Source: Bacillus velezensis
GTDB taxonomy: Bacteria > Bacillota > Bacilli > Bacillales > Bacillaceae
DNA: 64,000 nucleotides
Direction of reading: 5' to 3'
Assembly: GCF_001461825.1 (NCBI RefSeq)
Contig: NZ_LLZC01000022.1
Coordinates: 88,621 to 152,620, forward strand
How positions within the stretch are numbered: position 1 is the stretch's first letter; every line of letters begins with the position of its first letter. This document shows, one piece after another, positions 1 through 11,160 of this stretch. The notes below the pieces were generated by a model, which worked only from the letters and a program-made list of their open reading frames with translations, did no database searches and was not told the origin of the DNA. A program made the translations under genes and the position numbers.

Positions 1-288
1 CGTATCTCCAATCAGTCTCATATAGCCGGCGAGAACGATTAATTCCGCCCCGTGCAGGCGCAGCTGTTCAATAACGGCCCGTTCAAAGGCCGCTTTGTTT
101 TCAAAAGATGACGGTTCAAAGGCGAATGACGGAATGTGTAAAGCCTCCGCCCTTTCCACCGCCTTTGCCTGAGGCTTATCCGTCACGAGAAGCGAGAGCT
201 CCGCATCCCACTTCTCTTCTCTCATGCGTTTGGCAATGGCCTCGAAGTTCGATCCGTTTCCTGAAGCAAATACCGCAAACTTTTTCAT
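1..288 (-). CDS. purN: Phosphoribosylglycinamide formyltransferase PurN (5' part, runs off the window)
   Basis: Transfers a formyl group from 10-formyl-THF to GAR, the third step of IMP synthesis. The reading frame starts at the ATG at 288 and is still open at base 1, so only the first 96 codons are seen. They begin [18 protein letters not shown], the N-terminal nucleotide-binding segment of the PurN family, and end near LAGYMRLIG, which is also typical. The start overlaps the purM stop by four bases (ATGA), so the two are probably translationally coupled. The identification is secure; the 3' end is outside the window. Confidence 0.93.
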   Translation of the reverse strand, partial: MKKFAVFASGNGSNFEAIAKRMREEKWDAELSLLVTDKPQAKAVERAEALHIPSFAFEPSSFENKAAFERAVIEQLRLHGAELIVLAGYMRLIGDT

Positions 289-1325
289 GAAAGAGCCGCA
301 CCGCCGAAAGAAATGCCTTCGCCCCGCTTGACCCGGCCGATCAGATAAGCCTTCTCGCCCTGAGCTTCAAGCGTGTCGATGACGTCTGTCAGGTTTTCTT
401 CTTTAACGGCAAGGACAAAACCGATGCCCATATTAAAAACATTGAACATTTCTTCTTCTTTCAGCTTGCCGTGCTCCTGCAGAAACGGAAAAATCGGCGG
501 GATCGGCCATGATCCGTGATCAATTTCCGCACTCAATCCGTCCGGCAGCATCCGCGGGATGTTCTCGATGAATCCTCCGCCTGTCACATGCGCCATGCCG
601 TCCACCTTACCGCTTTTCACCGCCTTGAGCACCGGCTTCACATATATTCTCGTCGGTTCCAGCAATTCTTCTCCGAGAGGACGCGCAAACGGTTCATAGA
701 CAGTATCCAAATCAAGTCCGCCGTCATCAAGAAGCACTTTTCTCACAAGGGAAAATCCGTTGCTGTGAAGGCCGCTTGAAGTAAGTCCGATTAAGAGATG
801 CCCCTCTTCGATATGTTCACCGGTGACGATTTCGTCTTTTTCCGCGACGCCGACTGAAAAGCCCGCAATATCGTATTCATCAGCCGTATACAGCCCCGGC
901 ATTTCCGCCGTCTCACCGCCGATAAGCGCTGATCCTGACTGCTCGCATCCGTCCGCAACGCCCTGAACGATCTGCTCAATTTTTACCGGATCGGCCTTGC
1001 CGACTGCTAAATAATCAAGGAAAAACAGCGGCTCCGCTCCTTGGGCAAGCACATCATTTACACACATCGCGACCGCATCGACGCCGATCGTGTCATGCTT
1101 ATCCATTGAAAATGCGAGTTTCAGCTTGGTTCCGACACCGTCTGTTCCGGAAATTAAAACAGGCTTTTGATACGGAAGCTCTGACAGATCAAACATTCCG
1201 CCAAAACCGCCGAGGCTTCCCATAACGCCGAGCCTTTGCGTGCGCTCCACGTGTTTTTTCATTCGTTTGACGGCTTCGTATCCGGCTTCGATGTCAACTC
1301 CGGCATTTTTATAAGCATCAGACAT
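285..1325 (-). CDS. purM: Phosphoribosylformylglycinamidine cyclo-ligase (AIR synthetase)
   Basis: Converts FGAM to AIR with ATP in de novo purine synthesis. The protein has 346 residues, the usual length. It has the PurM ATP-binding segment around [14 protein letters not shown] and the conserved HVTGGGF motif in the C-terminal half. I chose the ATG at 1325 because AAGGAG lies about eight bases upstream. An in-frame GTG nine bases further upstream falls inside that ribosome binding site and is unlikely to be used. It sits between purF (91-base gap) and purN (four-base overlap) in the pur operon. Confidence 0.97.
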   Translation of the reverse strand: MSDAYKNAGVDIEAGYEAVKRMKKHVERTQRLGVMGSLGGFGGMFDLSELPYQKPVLISGTDGVGTKLKLAFSMDKHDTIGVDAVAMCVNDVLAQGAEPLFFLDYLAVGKADPVKIEQIVQGVADGCEQSGSALIGGETAEMPGLYTADEYDIAGFSVGVAEKDEIVTGEHIEEGHLLIGLTSSGLHSNGFSLVRKVLLDDGGLDLDTVYEPFARPLGEELLEPTRIYVKPVLKAVKSGKVDGMAHVTGGGFIENIPRMLPDGLSAEIDHGSWPIPPIFPFLQEHGKLKEEEMFNVFNMGIGFVLAVKEENLTDVIDTLEAQGEKAYLIGRVKRGEGISFGGAALS

Positions 1326-1416
1326 CCCTATCACTCCTTGTCAATTCGTTTCTCCTTAAAAGGCAGAAAGAGAAAGGCAGCCTGAATTCCCGCTGCCTTT
1401 ATGTCATTTTCACATT

Positions 1417-2847
1417 TTATTTTGTCAGCACCGCTTCTTTTACGTGAGGAAGCACTGTATCCTGATAAATTTCCGTCGGATATTTGCCCGTAAAACAAGC
1501 GAGGCATTGTCCGCAGTTGGTGTCTTCAAATTTTCGGCCGACTCCTTTTAACAATCCGTCTACACTTAAGAAAGAAAGCGTGTCGGCACCGATGATCTGG
1601 CGGATTTCTTCCACGGAATGAGAAGAAGCGATCAGCTCCTCATGGGTTGATGTGTCGATGCCGTAGAAGCACGGATGAGCGATCGGCGGTGAACTGATCT
1701 TGACGTGCACCTCTGTCGCTCCCGCTTCTCTGAGCATTGTGACAATCCGGCGGCTTGTCGTCCCGCGCACGATGGAATCATCAACCATGACGACCCGTTT
1801 TCCTTCAACAACACCGCGGACGGCGGACAGCTTCATTCTGACACCTTGCTCACGCAGAGCCTGGGACGGCTGAATAAACGTTCTGCCGACATAACGGTTT
1901 TTAATGAGACCGAGTTCGTACGGAATGCCCGTTGCCTCGGCATAGCCGATGGCTGCAGAAATACTGGAATCAGGCACGCCTGTGACGACATCCGCTTCAA
2001 TCGCGGACTCCTGGGCAAGCATTTTTCCGAGGTTTTTCCGGGCGCTGTGCACGTTAATGCCGTCGATATTGCTGTCAGGTCTTGAGAAATAAATGTACTC
2101 CATGCTGCAGATGGAACGGTTGATATTCATGGAGAAACGCTCTGATTTCATGCCTTCATCATTGATGATCAGCATTTCGCCCGGCTCTACCTCGCGAAGG
2201 TATGTCGCGCCGACCACATCGAATGCGCACGTTTCTGAAGCGACGACGTAAGCGTCACCCATCATGCCGATTGACAGCGGTCTGAGTCCGTTCGGGTCAA
2301 GCGCTACGATCATTTCTGTTTCAGTCATGATTAAAAAGGCATAAGCGCCTTTCAGCATAGACAGCGAATTTTTGATTTGATCCTTCAGCGAAAAGTGTCC
2401 GCTGCGTTTAATCAGATGAGCCAGCACTTCCGTATCGGAGGAAGTCTGAAAAATGCTCCCTTGGTTTTCAAGCTGCTGCTTCAACTGTGTGGCGTTGACC
2501 AAGTTGCCGTTATGGGCGAGCGCGAGGCTGCCGTTGTTTTGCGAACGGAACAGGAGCGGCTGGACATTTTCATATCCGCCTCCGCCTGCCGTCGCATAAC
2601 GGACGTGCCCGATCGCGCCTTTTCCCTTCACTTTGCTCAGTTCGCCGTTTTGAAAAACCTCGGTAATAAGCCCCTGTCCTTTATGCGCAGTCAGTTTTTC
2701 ACCGTCAGTCGCCACGATGCCGGCGCCTTCCTGTCCTCTGTGCTGGAGGCTGTGCAGGCCGTAATACGTGATCTGCGGGGCTTCTTCATGTCCCCAGATG
2801 CCAAACACACCGCATTCTTCATTCAGGCCTTTGATTTCAGCAAGCAT
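1417..2847 (-). CDS. purF: Amidophosphoribosyltransferase (glutamine PRPP amidotransferase)
   Basis: Catalyses the committed step of purine synthesis, PRPP plus glutamine to phosphoribosylamine. It has 476 residues. The N-terminus [12 protein letters not shown] shows the 11-residue propeptide removed to expose the catalytic cysteine. The N-terminal Ntn amidotransferase domain is followed by a phosphoribosyltransferase domain with the PRPP loop [13 protein letters not shown]. Cysteines in NRSICSMEY and NCGQCLAC fit the 4Fe-4S cluster ligands of the Bacillus enzyme. The start at 2847 has a good AAAGGAG site; an upstream in-frame start six codons earlier is not supported. The start lies inside the end of purL (25-base overlap). 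Confidence 0.97.
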   Translation of the reverse strand: MLAEIKGLNEECGVFGIWGHEEAPQITYYGLHSLQHRGQEGAGIVATDGEKLTAHKGQGLITEVFQNGELSKVKGKGAIGHVRYATAGGGGYENVQPLLFRSQNNGSLALAHNGNLVNATQLKQQLENQGSIFQTSSDTEVLAHLIKRSGHFSLKDQIKNSLSMLKGAYAFLIMTETEMIVALDPNGLRPLSIGMMGDAYVVASETCAFDVVGATYLREVEPGEMLIINDEGMKSERFSMNINRSICSMEYIYFSRPDSNIDGINVHSARKNLGKMLAQESAIEADVVTGVPDSSISAAIGYAEATGIPYELGLIKNRYVGRTFIQPSQALREQGVRMKLSAVRGVVEGKRVVMVDDSIVRGTTSRRIVTMLREAGATEVHVKISSPPIAHPCFYGIDTSTHEELIASSHSVEEIRQIIGADTLSFLSVDGLLKGVGRKFEDTNCGQCLACFTGKYPTEIYQDTVLPHVKEAVLTK

Positions 2848-5051
2848 GGAATAGCTCCTTTCCACGCGCGCTCAAGTTCTTTCGTTTGCGCGTGAACCAA
2901 TTGTTGTCCGTCCTGGTTTTGAATCGCCAGAAGTCCGTCAGCCGTTACCTCACCGATATGAACCGCATCAGCCACAGCCGCTTCAAACGCCGCTTGGTGT
3001 TCTTTTTTCACCGAAACGACGAAGCGTGATTGAGATTCAGAGAATAATAATGCCGCTTCCCCTTCTACAGTCACGTTGGCGCCAAGGTTTTCCGTCGTCA
3101 TGACGCTTTCTGCAACCGCCACGCCTAAGCCGCCTTCAGACACATCATGCGCTGATTGAACGAAGCCTTTTTTAATCGCGTCAAGCAATGTTTTTTGGCG
3201 TGACAGCTCTATATCAAGATCGATTTGCGGCGCTTTGCCGTAAATGCGGCCTTCTGTCATTTTTTGCAGTTCGCTTCCGGCAAACTCAGGTTTTGTTTCG
3301 CCGATCACGTATACAAGATCCCCCGCTTGTTTGAAATGCTGTGTCGTAATATGAGCGGTATCTTCAATTAAGCCGACCATGCCGATCACAGGCGTCGGGT
3401 AGATCGCCGTTCCGTTCGATTCATTATAAAGTGATACGTTACCGCCGATGACGGGAGTGCTGAGAACATTGCACGCCTCGCTGATGCCGTCGGCCGCTTT
3501 TTCGATCTGCCAGAAAATTTCAGGTTTTTCCGGGTTTCCGAAATTCAGATTATCCGTGACCGCAAGCGGTTCGGCGCCGGAGCATACGATGTTGCGCGCC
3601 GCTTCGGCAACGGCGATTTTCCCGCCTTCTTCTGGATCAAGATATAAATAACGCGCGTTGCAATCCGTCGTCATCGCCAGCGCTTTTTTCGTGCCGCGAA
3701 TTCTGAGCACACCGGCGTCAGAGCCCGGAGCGACCACCGTATTTGTGCGCACCATGTAGTCATATTGATCGTACACCCACTCTTTGCTGGCGATTGTCGG
3801 CTGCTGCAGCAGGGCAAAAAGCGTCTCTGTCGCATCTTTTACTTCAGGCGCGGGAACTTCCGTTTCCTGAAACTCGCGGTAGTACGCGGGTTCTGCTGAC
3901 GGCTTGTGGTATACAGGCGCTTCTTCCGCCAGCGCGTCGACCGGAAGCTCGCAAACAACCTCTCCGTTATGGCGGAGGCGGAGCATTTTATCATCCGTAA
4001 CATGACCTACGGAAACCGCTTCAAGATCATATTTATCAAAAATATCGACAATTTCCTGTTCACGTCCGCGTTCAATGACGAGAAGCATGCGTTCCTGAGA
4101 CTCGGAAAGCATCATTTCGTAAGCGGTCATACCTGTTTCCCGCTGCGGAATGAGATCAAGGTTCATTTCAATGCCGGAGCCGGCTTTGCTTGCCATTTCA
4201 GCACTCGAACTTGTCAGACCGGCCGCCCCCATATCCTGAATGCCGACTAAGGCGTCGCATTGGATGACTTCAAGGCATGCTTCCAGGAGAAGTTTTTCCA
4301 TGAAAGGATCGCCGACCTGCACCGCGGAACGTTTTTCTTCAGATGAATCTGACATTTCTTCTGATGCGAAAGTAGCGCCGTGTATGCCGTCGCGGCCCGT
4401 TTTAGCGCCTACGTACATGACCGTGTTGCCGACACCTTTCGCCTGGCCTTTTTTAATATCTTTATGATCAATTAAGCCGACGCACATTGCATTGACAAGC
4501 GGATTGCCCTCATAGCTTGCGTCAAACTGCACTTCTCCGCCGACCGTCGGAATGCCGATACAGTTTCCGTATCCCGCGATTCCCGCCACTACTTCTTCAA
4601 ACAAGTACTTCACACGAGGTGAAGTGAGCTCACCAAATCGAAGAGAGTTTAATACAGCTATCGGACGGGCTCCCATTGAGAAAACATCACGGATGATGCC
4701 GCCCACTCCCGTCGCAGCACCTTGGTATGGCTCAATCGCTGACGGGTGGTTATGAGATTCAATTTTGAACACGACCGCCTGATTGTCACCGATGTCAACG
4801 ATTCCCGCGCCTTCTCCGGGACCCTGCAGCACGCGTTCGCCGCTAGTCGGGAATTTGCGTAAAACCGGTTTTGAGTTTTTATAGCTGCAGTGCTCTGACC
4901 ACATGACGGAAAAAATCCCGATTTCCGTGTAGTTCGGCAATCTTCCGATAATAGATTCAATGAGTGCGAACTCGTCATCACTGACACCCATTTGCTGATA
5001 GAGTTTCTCTTCTTTTATCTGTTCTTTACTTGGTTCAAGCAGTAGCGACAT
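2823..5051 (-). CDS. purL: FGAM synthase, large (synthetase) subunit
   Basis: The ATP-dependent synthetase subunit of formylglycinamidine ribonucleotide synthase, which works with PurQ (glutaminase) and PurS. It has 742 residues, the length of the small Gram-positive PurL. Visible family signatures are [15 protein letters not shown] near the N-terminus, [20 protein letters not shown], and two AIRS-type halves with the second ATP region around [12 protein letters not shown]. The start ATG has GGAGGG upstream. It overlaps purQ by 17 bases and purF by 25 bases, so the three reading frames are tightly packed. Confidence 0.97.
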   Translation of the reverse strand: MSLLLEPSKEQIKEEKLYQQMGVSDDEFALIESIIGRLPNYTEIGIFSVMWSEHCSYKNSKPVLRKFPTSGERVLQGPGEGAGIVDIGDNQAVVFKIESHNHPSAIEPYQGAATGVGGIIRDVFSMGARPIAVLNSLRFGELTSPRVKYLFEEVVAGIAGYGNCIGIPTVGGEVQFDASYEGNPLVNAMCVGLIDHKDIKKGQAKGVGNTVMYVGAKTGRDGIHGATFASEEMSDSSEEKRSAVQVGDPFMEKLLLEACLEVIQCDALVGIQDMGAAGLTSSSAEMASKAGSGIEMNLDLIPQRETGMTAYEMMLSESQERMLLVIERGREQEIVDIFDKYDLEAVSVGHVTDDKMLRLRHNGEVVCELPVDALAEEAPVYHKPSAEPAYYREFQETEVPAPEVKDATETLFALLQQPTIASKEWVYDQYDYMVRTNTVVAPGSDAGVLRIRGTKKALAMTTDCNARYLYLDPEEGGKIAVAEAARNIVCSGAEPLAVTDNLNFGNPEKPEIFWQIEKAADGISEACNVLSTPVIGGNVSLYNESNGTAIYPTPVIGMVGLIEDTAHITTQHFKQAGDLVYVIGETKPEFAGSELQKMTEGRIYGKAPQIDLDIELSRQKTLLDAIKKGFVQSAHDVSEGGLGVAVAESVMTTENLGANVTVEGEAALLFSESQSRFVVSVKKEHQAAFEAAVADAVHIGEVTADGLLAIQNQDGQQLVHAQTKELERAWKGAIPCLLKSKA

Positions 5052-5718
5052 GAGTTTCCCTCCAATTTTTCACGATAGACCGGAACAATGTAAGACCGTC
5101 TGCGCTGCCGAGCAGTTCATCGACTGCGCGCTCAGGGTGAGGCATCATGCCTAATACGTTGCCTTTCTCATTCACGACGCCGGCAATGCCGCTGACGCTT
5201 CCGTTAATATCGCCGCCGTATGTGAAGGCGATTTGATTGTTTTCTTTTAATCTTTCAAGCGTTTCGTCATCACAGTAGAAATTGCCTTCGCCGTGGGCAA
5301 CCGGAATCGTAATCGATTGTCCTTTTTCATAGGAAGATGTGAATAACGTGCCGCTGTTCTGCACGATTAATTCAACCGGGCGGCAGATGAACTTTAAATC
5401 TTTATTGCGTCTCATCGCGCCGGGCAGAAGTCCGAGCTCCTGCAGAATCTGGAATCCGTTGCAGACGCCGAGAACCGGTTTTCCTTCGGCAGCCGCTTTT
5501 TTCACGGCCGGCATGATGTTTGCGAATCTGGCGATGGCGCCGCATCTCAAGTAGTCGCCGTATGAAAACCCGCCGGGGATGAGCACGCCGTCAAATCCGT
5601 CAAGGCTTGTTTCCTCGTGCCAGACATACTCGACTTCTTCGCCGAGTTCGTCCTTTACGGCGTGGAACATATCAATATCACAGTTGGAGCCGGGTAACAC
5701 AATCACCGCAAATTTCAC
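5035..5718 (-). CDS. purQ: FGAM synthase, glutaminase subunit PurQ
   Basis: Class I glutamine amidotransferase subunit that feeds ammonia to PurL. It has 227 residues. The catalytic triad is visible as the nucleophile in [13 protein letters not shown] and the His/Glu pair in MPHPERA. The start is a GTG at 5718 behind an AGGAGG site. The GTG overlaps the TGA of purS (GTGA), a normal arrangement for stoichiometric PurS-PurQ-PurL expression. Confidence 0.97.
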   Translation of the reverse strand: MKFAVIVLPGSNCDIDMFHAVKDELGEEVEYVWHEETSLDGFDGVLIPGGFSYGDYLRCGAIARFANIMPAVKKAAAEGKPVLGVCNGFQILQELGLLPGAMRRNKDLKFICRPVELIVQNSGTLFTSSYEKGQSITIPVAHGEGNFYCDDETLERLKENNQIAFTYGGDINGSVSGIAGVVNEKGNVLGMMPHPERAVDELLGSADGLTLFRSIVKNWRETHVATA

Positions 5719-5969
5719 TGTGCGACAACCTCCTCAACTTCATATCGGTAGTCTTCAATGACTGTATTGGCAAGGAGCTTTTCACACATTTCTTTCACGA
5801 GCGCGTCAAGATCGCGGTCAGATTTTTCAATCGTCAGCTCCATGTATTTTCCGATGCGCACATCCTGCACTTCATTGTAGCTCATGCTGTGCAATGCATG
5901 CTGCACCGCGCTTCCTTGAGGATCGAGCACACTTTCTTTTAAGCTGACATAAACTTTCACTTTATACAT
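5715..5969 (-). CDS. purS: FGAM synthase subunit PurS
   Basis: Small third subunit of the Gram-positive FGAM synthase, bridging PurQ and PurL. It has 84 residues, of typical length, with the family motif [16 protein letters not shown] near the N-terminus. It overlaps purQ by four bases and shares one base with the purC stop (TAATG). Confidence 0.96.
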   Translation of the reverse strand: MYKVKVYVSLKESVLDPQGSAVQHALHSMSYNEVQDVRIGKYMELTIEKSDRDLDALVKEMCEKLLANTVIEDYRYEVEEVVAQ

Positions 5970-6688
5970 TATGAAATGCCTCCCAGTCTTTTGAAAATCT
6001 CTTCATATGCGTCGGTTAAGCTTCCCAGGTTCCGTCTGAACAAATCTTTATCGAGCTTTTCGTTTGTGTCTTTGTCCCACAGACGGCACGTGTCAGGAGA
6101 AATTTCATCCGCTAAAAGCACCCGTCCCTCTGCGTCTAAGCCGAATTCCAGCTTAAAATCTATTAATCTGACGCCGCAGTCTTCAAAAATATGCTGCAGC
6201 TCTTGATTGACCTGTTTTGTAATCGATTTGATCGTTTTGACCTGCTCAGGAGCAGCCGCTTTCAAGAGCCAGATATGATCTTCTGTGATGAGCGGATCGC
6301 CCAGCGCGTCATCCTTGTAGTAAAATTCGATAATCGGCTGCGGAAGCTCTGTTCCTTCCGGGATGCCGAGACGTTTCGACATGCTTCCGGCGGCAATGTT
6401 TCTGACCACGACTTCAAGCGGAATGATGCTCACTTTTTTGATAAGCTGCTCTGATTCTGAAACACGCTCCACAAAGTGGTTGTCAATTCCTTTGGCGTGC
6501 AGATGTTTGAAAATCAGGCTTGAAATTTCATTGTTCAGACGGCCCTTTCCGCTGATCTCCGCTTTTTTCTCACCGTTAAAGGCTGTTGCGGAATCCTTGT
6601 AGACCACGCGGAGAATCTGTTCGTCTTCAGTTTGATAAATCCGTTTCGCTTTTCCTTCATAAAGAAGATTATTGTTCACAATATTCAC
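5969..6688 (-). CDS. purC: SAICAR synthase PurC
   Basis: Condenses CAIR with aspartate to SAICAR using ATP. I place the start at a GTG at 6688, giving 239 residues beginning (M)NIVNNNLLYEGKAKRIY, because AGGAGG lies eight bases upstream and this matches the usual N-terminus. The in-frame ATG at 6724 would add 12 atypical residues with no good ribosome site. Family motifs include YEGKAKRIY, the VPLEVVVRN-like segment IPLEVVVRNIAAGS, and LIDFKLEFG. It is followed directly by purS. Confidence 0.95.
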   Translation of the reverse strand: MNIVNNNLLYEGKAKRIYQTEDEQILRVVYKDSATAFNGEKKAEISGKGRLNNEISSLIFKHLHAKGIDNHFVERVSESEQLIKKVSIIPLEVVVRNIAAGSMSKRLGIPEGTELPQPIIEFYYKDDALGDPLITEDHIWLLKAAAPEQVKTIKSITKQVNQELQHIFEDCGVRLIDFKLEFGLDAEGRVLLADEISPDTCRLWDKDTNEKLDKDLFRRNLGSLTDAYEEIFKRLGGIS

Positions 6689-6763
6689 GGAAGGCCTCCT
6701 AACCCGAATGTTGGGAATATTCAATCTATGGCGGCTGAAGAAGCCGCCTCCGGCTGGCTTCTT

Positions 6764-8056
6764 CTATAAACCTAAACGATCAAAGATCAAGTCGACGTTT
6801 TTCAGATGATAATTGTAGTCAAAGCAATCGGCAATCTGTTCCGGTGTGAGACGGGACGTGATTTTTTCCTCCGCTTCGACAAGCTGGCGGAACGGCACTT
6901 GTTTTTCCCACGCTTCCATCGCTTTCGGCTGAACCGTGTCATATGCTTCTTCACGAGGCAGACCCGTGTCGATTAAAGCGAGCAGCACGCGCTGAGAGTA
7001 GATTAAACCGAGTGTGCGGTCCATGTTGCGTTTCATATTTTCCGGGAATACCGTTAAGTTTTTGACGATATTGCTGAATCGGTTCAGCATGTAATTCAGC
7101 GCGATTGTCGCGTCAGGAAGAATGATGCGCTCAGCTGATGAATGAGAAATATCACGCTCATGCCATAACGGTACATTTTCGTATGCCGTCAGCATGTACC
7201 CGCGGATCACGCGCGCCATGCCCGTCATATTTTCCGACCCGATCGGATTCCGTTTATGAGGCATAGCCGATGAACCTTTTTGTCCTTTCGCAAAAAACTC
7301 TTCCACTTCACGTGTTTCACTCTTTTGCAGACCGCGGATTTCCACTGCGAATTTTTCAATGCTCGTCGCGATCAAAGCCAGTGCCGCCATGTAATCCGCA
7401 TGACGGTCGCGCTGTAATGTCTGAGTGGAAATCGGCGCCGCTTTCAGGCCAAGTTTTTCACAGACATACTGCTCTACGAACGGATCAATATTTGCATATG
7501 TGCCGACCGCGCCGGAAAGCTTCCCGACTTCGATCCCTTCTTTTGCCTGCTTGAAACGTTCAAGGTTGCGTTTCATTTCTTCGTGCCAAAGCGCGAGTTT
7601 CAGGCCGAATGTCGTCGGTTCCGCGTGTACGCCGTGCGTGCGGCCCATCATGACCGTGTATTTATGTTCTTTCGCTTTTTCTTTTATAATGTCAACAAAT
7701 CTCTCAATGTCCTTGAGCAAGATCTCATTCGCCTGTTTTAATAGATAGGAAAGAGCGGTATCCACGACATCTGTTGACGTCAGGCCGTAGTGAACCCATT
7801 TTCTTTCTTCGCCTAATGATTCTGAAACCGCGCGGGTGAATGCAACGACGTCATGGCGCGTATCCTGCTCGATTTCCAAAATGCGGTTGATGTCGAAAGA
7901 CGCGTTTTCGCGCATGACCTTGACGTCTTCTTTCGGAATGACGCCAAGCTCAGCCCAGGCTTCACAGGCTAAAATCTCGACTTCCAGCCATGCCTGGTAT
8001 CTGTTTTCGTCCGTCCAGATCGCGGACATTTCAGGTCTTGAATAACGTTCGATCAT
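6764..8056 (-). CDS. purB: Adenylosuccinate lyase PurB
   Basis: Cleaves both SAICAR (to AICAR) and adenylosuccinate (to AMP), releasing fumarate. It has 430 residues. The fumarase/aspartase superfamily signature [16 protein letters not shown] carries the catalytic serine loop, and [14 protein letters not shown] and TSTDVVDTA are the other conserved regions. The start ATG shares one base with the purK stop. A 75-base gap separates it from purC. Confidence 0.97.
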   Translation of the reverse strand: MIERYSRPEMSAIWTDENRYQAWLEVEILACEAWAELGVIPKEDVKVMRENASFDINRILEIEQDTRHDVVAFTRAVSESLGEERKWVHYGLTSTDVVDTALSYLLKQANEILLKDIERFVDIIKEKAKEHKYTVMMGRTHGVHAEPTTFGLKLALWHEEMKRNLERFKQAKEGIEVGKLSGAVGTYANIDPFVEQYVCEKLGLKAAPISTQTLQRDRHADYMAALALIATSIEKFAVEIRGLQKSETREVEEFFAKGQKGSSAMPHKRNPIGSENMTGMARVIRGYMLTAYENVPLWHERDISHSSAERIILPDATIALNYMLNRFSNIVKNLTVFPENMKRNMDRTLGLIYSQRVLLALIDTGLPREEAYDTVQPKAMEAWEKQVPFRQLVEAEEKITSRLTPEQIADCFDYNYHLKNVDLIFDRLGL

Positions 8057-9198
8057 TATGCTCGTCCTCCGTCTCTATTCATCCATATGTTCGTGATGTC
8101 CTGAATCCATGTTTCATCAGGCTTCCGCAAAAATGTCATATGCCCCATTTTACGGCCTTTTTTAATCTCATGTTTTCCGTACAGGTACAGTTTGGCTTCC
8201 TTTAAAAGCTCCGTATGCTCCTCCGCAAGCTTCACTTCATCACCGAGCAGATTCACCATCATTCCCGATTTGAGAAGATCGGTTCTGCCGAGAGGAAGTC
8301 CGCAGACCGCTCTGATGTGCTGTTCGAATTGGCTCGTTTCACAAAGGTCGAGCGTATAATGCCCTGAATTGTGAGGACGCGGCGCCAGTTCATTAATCAA
8401 GAGGCCTCCGTCTTCCGTGACAAACATTTCCACCGCAAGCGGCCCGACAAGCTCCAATTTCTCCGCGAGCTGAACGGCAAGCGCCTCTGCCCGCTTCTGA
8501 ACCGTTTCCTCCGCTCTCGCGGGCACGATGCTTTGGAACAGAATATTATTTTTGTGGATATTTTCAGCAGCCGGAAAGGTTGAAATCTCACCGTGCACCG
8601 ATCTCGTCACGATAACGGAAAGCTCCATCCGGAACGATACCCAGCTTTCAAGTATGCACGTGCCGTTTTCTAACAGCGCAGCCGCTTCATCTGTCTGTCC
8701 TTCTTCCTTAATGACAAATTGGCCTTTGCCGTCATATCCGCCGCGGCATGTTTTCAGCACCGCCGGGAGTCCCAGTGCCTGAACGGCTTCCTCAAGCTCC
8801 CGTCCGCTGTTTACGATCCGATAAGGAGCGACTTGACAGCCTGCTGACTGGATCGCCTTTTTTTCCGTTTCCCTGTTTTGGGTGATGAGCAGCAGCTCGC
8901 TTCCCTGGGGAAGATATGCATGTTCTTTGAGCCAGTTGAGCGCCTCGTAATCGATATTTTCAAATTCGTAGGTAATGATGTCACTGACTCCGGCCAATTT
9001 TTGAATCGCTTCACGGTCATTGTACTGGGCGGTAATCTCAATATCGGCGATCTGTCCGCATGGCGAGTCTTTCACGGGATCGACGACAGCGACTTTATAG
9101 CCCATCTGTTTTGCGGCGACAGCCATCATTTTTCCGAGCTGTCCGCCTCCGATAATGCCGATGACAGCACCGGGAAAAATCGTTTTTTTATCAGACAA
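8056..9198 (-). CDS. purK: N5-carboxyaminoimidazole ribonucleotide synthase PurK
   Basis: ATP-grasp enzyme that carboxylates AIR with bicarbonate to N5-CAIR, the substrate of PurE. A TTG at 9198 gives 380 residues, the family length, with N-terminus (M)[21 protein letters not shown]; a longer in-frame reading to 9237 adds residues with no homologous look. Visible are the nucleotide-binding [13 protein letters not shown] and the ATP-grasp [16 protein letters not shown]. It overlaps purE by eight bases. Only a weak GGAAAG ribosome site is visible, so translation may depend on coupling to purE. Confidence 0.95.
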   Translation of the reverse strand: MSDKKTIFPGAVIGIIGGGQLGKMMAVAAKQMGYKVAVVDPVKDSPCGQIADIEITAQYNDREAIQKLAGVSDIITYEFENIDYEALNWLKEHAYLPQGSELLLITQNRETEKKAIQSAGCQVAPYRIVNSGRELEEAVQALGLPAVLKTCRGGYDGKGQFVIKEEGQTDEAAALLENGTCILESWVSFRMELSVIVTRSVHGEISTFPAAENIHKNNILFQSIVPARAEETVQKRAEALAVQLAEKLELVGPLAVEMFVTEDGGLLINELAPRPHNSGHYTLDLCETSQFEQHIRAVCGLPLGRTDLLKSGMMVNLLGDEVKLAEEHTELLKEAKLYLYGKHEIKKGRKMGHMTFLRKPDETWIQDITNIWMNRDGGRA

Positions 9199-9679
9199 GC
9201 TGATCACTGCTTTCCAGCACCGTTTGTTTTGTCGCATTTCTTCTCGCCTCTAGTTTATCCGCAATGTCATCGTCAAATGCCGACAAAATTTGCGCGGCTA
9301 ACAGACCCGCGTTCACTGCGCCCGCTTTCCCGATCGCCGTCGTCGCGACCGGCACGCCGCCGGGCATCTGTACGATAGACAGAAGAGAATCAAGCCCGTT
9401 AAGCGATTTCGTCTGAACCGGTACGCCGATCACCGGCAGCGTCGTTTTGGCCGCCGTCATTCCCGGCAGATGCGCCGCTCCCCCGGCTCCGGCAATAATG
9501 ACTTTTAAACCCCTGTCTCTTGCGCTTTCTGCATATTCAAACATCAAATCAGGCGTCCGGTGCGCGGATACCACCTGTTTTTCATAAGGAATGTGAAGTT
9601 CGTCAAGTATGTCGCATGCATGTTTCATTGTCTCCCAATCGGAGGTGCTTCCCATGATGATTCCTGCTAGCGGCTGCAT
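9191..9679 (-). CDS. purE: N5-CAIR mutase PurE
   Basis: Rearranges N5-CAIR to CAIR; class I PurE, paired with PurK. It has 162 residues, with the phosphate/AIR-binding segment [13 protein letters not shown], the SAHRTPD motif, and [12 protein letters not shown]. It is the first gene of the pur operon and begins about 140 bases downstream of the riboswitch. The ribosome site is AAGGTGGG. Confidence 0.97.
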   Translation of the reverse strand: MQPLAGIIMGSTSDWETMKHACDILDELHIPYEKQVVSAHRTPDLMFEYAESARDRGLKVIIAGAGGAAHLPGMTAAKTTLPVIGVPVQTKSLNGLDSLLSIVQMPGGVPVATTAIGKAGAVNAGLLAAQILSAFDDDIADKLEARRNATKQTVLESSDQLV

Positions 9680-9711
9680 TCTGTTCCCACCTTCTCATGC
9701 TTTGTTTTTCA

Positions 9712-9764
9712 GAAAAAAAAGCCCGGCTTATATTGCAACTATGAGGAAGCAATACAAACCGGGC
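9712..9764 (-). terminator. Riboswitch-controlled terminator in the pur leader
   Basis: On the minus strand the leader reads GCCCGG, about 35 bases including a secondary stem (GTATTGC/GCAATA), then CCGGGC and eight T residues. This is a strong intrinsic terminator between the purine aptamer and purE. By analogy with known pur leaders, guanine binding to the aptamer should favour this hairpin. Confidence 0.9.
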
Positions 9765-9821
9765 ATGGCGCGCGTATCGTCAGTCGTTCGCTTCTGCGAT
9801 ATCCATGTCAGCTGTTTATCA

Positions 9822-9901
9822 CTTTCCTGCATAGTCCGGCCGTTTACGGCAGCCGGGTAGAAACTTATGGGCCATATTCCCAAGATTATATGAGGTCGTG
9901 T
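9822..9901 (-). promoter_or_regulatory. Purine (guanine-class) riboswitch aptamer upstream of purE
   Basis: The minus strand carries the aptamer landmarks in order: CCTCATATAATC (P1 and J1-2), the L2 segment AATATGGCCC, GTTTCTACC (J2-3), the L3 segment CCGTAAA, and GGACTATGCAGG closing P1. The specificity base, the C of GACTATG, is cytosine, which indicates guanine/hypoxanthine rather than adenine recognition. It sits between the promoter and the leader terminator. Confidence 0.95.
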
Positions 9902-9916
9902 TTTGATTTCATGTTT

Positions 9917-9993
9917 ATCTTAACAACGGACTTGGATAATGTCAACGACATTATCGAACGATATAAAAATTCTTTCTTTTAATGTTCGTGTTT
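9917..9993 (-). promoter_or_regulatory. pur operon promoter with PurR PurBox pair
   Basis: Sigma-A promoter on the minus strand: -35 TTGACA (9940-9945), 17-base spacer, -10 TAAGAT (9917-9922). Upstream are two inverted PurBox-like sites with CGAA/TTCG cores at 9955-9958 and 9985-9988, matching the CCGAACAWT-type consensus of PurR. The outer box overlaps the last bases of yebG. Confidence 0.9.
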
Positions 9994-10189
9994 AGATCAA
10001 TTTCCCTTCAAATACGATTTTTTTCCCGCAAGGAACGACTTGAATTGATCCATTTTCTTTCTTTTCTGTAAAGATCGGCTCTTCCATCCGCCGGACGGGC
10101 ATATAACCCTCTTCCTTCATTAAAGTGAGAATGGTGTCAATCGTTTCATCTTCCGTTACTTCAAACCGTTTCTTTTTTGGCTTTGTCAT
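9992..10189 (-). CDS. yebG: NETI-motif small protein YebG
   Basis: A 65-residue cytosolic protein of unknown function. It belongs to the short family named for the NETI motif; here the motif reads DETI (residues 14-17), followed by [21 protein letters not shown]. The start ATG overlaps the yebE stop (ATGA), so the two are co-translated. Its end runs into the outer PurBox of the pur promoter. Confidence 0.85.
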   Translation of the reverse strand: MTKPKKKRFEVTEDETIDTILTLMKEEGYMPVRRMEEPIFTEKKENGSIQVVPCGKKIVFEGKLI

Positions 10190-10740
10190 TCCTTAATTCT
10201 CCTCTTCTTCACTGCTTTCACCCAGAATCCGCCGTGGATCGTTTTCGGCTCAAAGGCGATAATAAACGCTTTTTCATCAAGCGTTTTAATCGTATCATAA
10301 AGCTGAAGCTCATATTTGCGCGGCGTCAGAATCTGCATGGCGGTCCGGTCTCCTTCAAGTCCGCCCGCAACCCAGCTTGTAACCCCGTATCCTTTTTCCC
10401 GGAGCTGTTTCGGCAGGTCCAGATCGAGCTCCTTCGTAATGACGTTGACTGTAATATAGCCGAGCGCCAGTTTCTCTTCAATTTTCATTCCCACTATGAC
10501 GCCGAGGCCGTAGCCGAGCGCATAGGCAATGACGTTTTGAATTTGATTCAGATTGCCGAGCACGAGACTCAGGCCGGTCACATACACAAGGATTTCAATC
10601 GTACTGATGCCTGCGGCGAAATAGCGCTGTCCCTTTAATGTCAGAATCATCCTGATCGTAAAGAAAGAGACATATATAATGTTAATGATGAGAATAATGA
10701 GAACCATACCTATACTGTTGGATAAAATCGTCTGCATCAC
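10186..10740 (-). CDS. yebE: DUF2179 / UPF0316 membrane protein YebE
   Basis: A 184-residue protein with an N-terminal membrane part (three hydrophobic stretches within residues 1-85) and a soluble C-terminal domain of the DUF2179 type, recognisable from [19 protein letters not shown]. The start is a GTG at 10740 or the ATG right after it; the GTG gives the usual length. GGAGGGG precedes it. It forms a two-gene operon with yebG. The function is not known; DUF2179 domains resemble PII-like folds. Confidence 0.88.
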   Translation of the reverse strand: MMQTILSNSIGMVLIILIINIIYVSFFTIRMILTLKGQRYFAAGISTIEILVYVTGLSLVLGNLNQIQNVIAYALGYGLGVIVGMKIEEKLALGYITVNVITKELDLDLPKQLREKGYGVTSWVAGGLEGDRTAMQILTPRKYELQLYDTIKTLDEKAFIIAFEPKTIHGGFWVKAVKKRRIKE

Positions 10741-10862
10741 TGATTCCCCTCCTCTGATACTTTGAAAAGCATCAATCCTTCAATTAAGGATAGTTTACCC
10801 TCTTTTCATCATTTTCAAAAGAAAAAAAAGCCCGCCCCGCAAGGCAGACTGTTAAGCTCTTA

Positions 10863-11036
10863 TCAGTGAAGCTCGGCTTTTTTCAATCGTTTGACGGCTT
10901 CATATTCCTTCTCAAGTTCACTCAGCGTGTACCCGGACAGTTCCTGAACATGGTCTTGATAAAACCCTGAGCGGATCAGTTTTGTCCTCAGGTGCTGTTT
11001 TTTCCGATTAATGGCTTCTCGCAACAACGGGGCCAT
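10863..11036 (-). CDS. Small basic protein of the Fbp (Fur-regulated basic protein) type
   Basis: About 57 residues, beginning MAPLLREAINRKKQHL and containing the family-like segments LIRSGFY and YTLSELEKEYEAVK. This resembles the FbpA-type short basic proteins that are iron-sparing partners in B. subtilis. A longer frame from a TTG at 11120 exists, but GGAAAGG ahead of the ATG cluster at 11036-11045 supports a short product. B. subtilis has yebD at this position, and I did not match this protein to yebD with certainty. I see no convincing Fur box upstream, so iron control is unproven. Confidence 0.6.
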   Translation of the reverse strand: MAPLLREAINRKKQHLRTKLIRSGFYQDHVQELSGYTLSELEKEYEAVKRLKKAELH

Positions 11037-11131
11037 CTTCATCATCCCTTTCCGAATCATAAAGAGCAGTGCCGCTTTCGAATTGCTGTTGCTCTCATCA
11101 TATCTCGGCCGGGTCCTCAAAACAATACGCT

Positions 11132-11160
11132 TTATTAGAAAAATTTGTAAACATTGTGAA
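11132..11160 (-). promoter_or_regulatory. Candidate sigma-A promoter for the Fbp-like gene
   Basis: TTCACA (11155-11160), 17 bases, TAATAA (11132-11137) on the minus strand in the gap between yebC and the small basic protein gene. Spacing is ideal but the -10 is imperfect. Confidence 0.4.

Noticed and set aside
2377..2895. 172-codon plus-strand frame opposite purF
   Set aside because: Antisense shadow of a well-conserved gene.
10177..10638. 153-codon plus-strand frame opposite yebE
   Set aside because: Antisense shadow of yebE; no start signals and no family resemblance.
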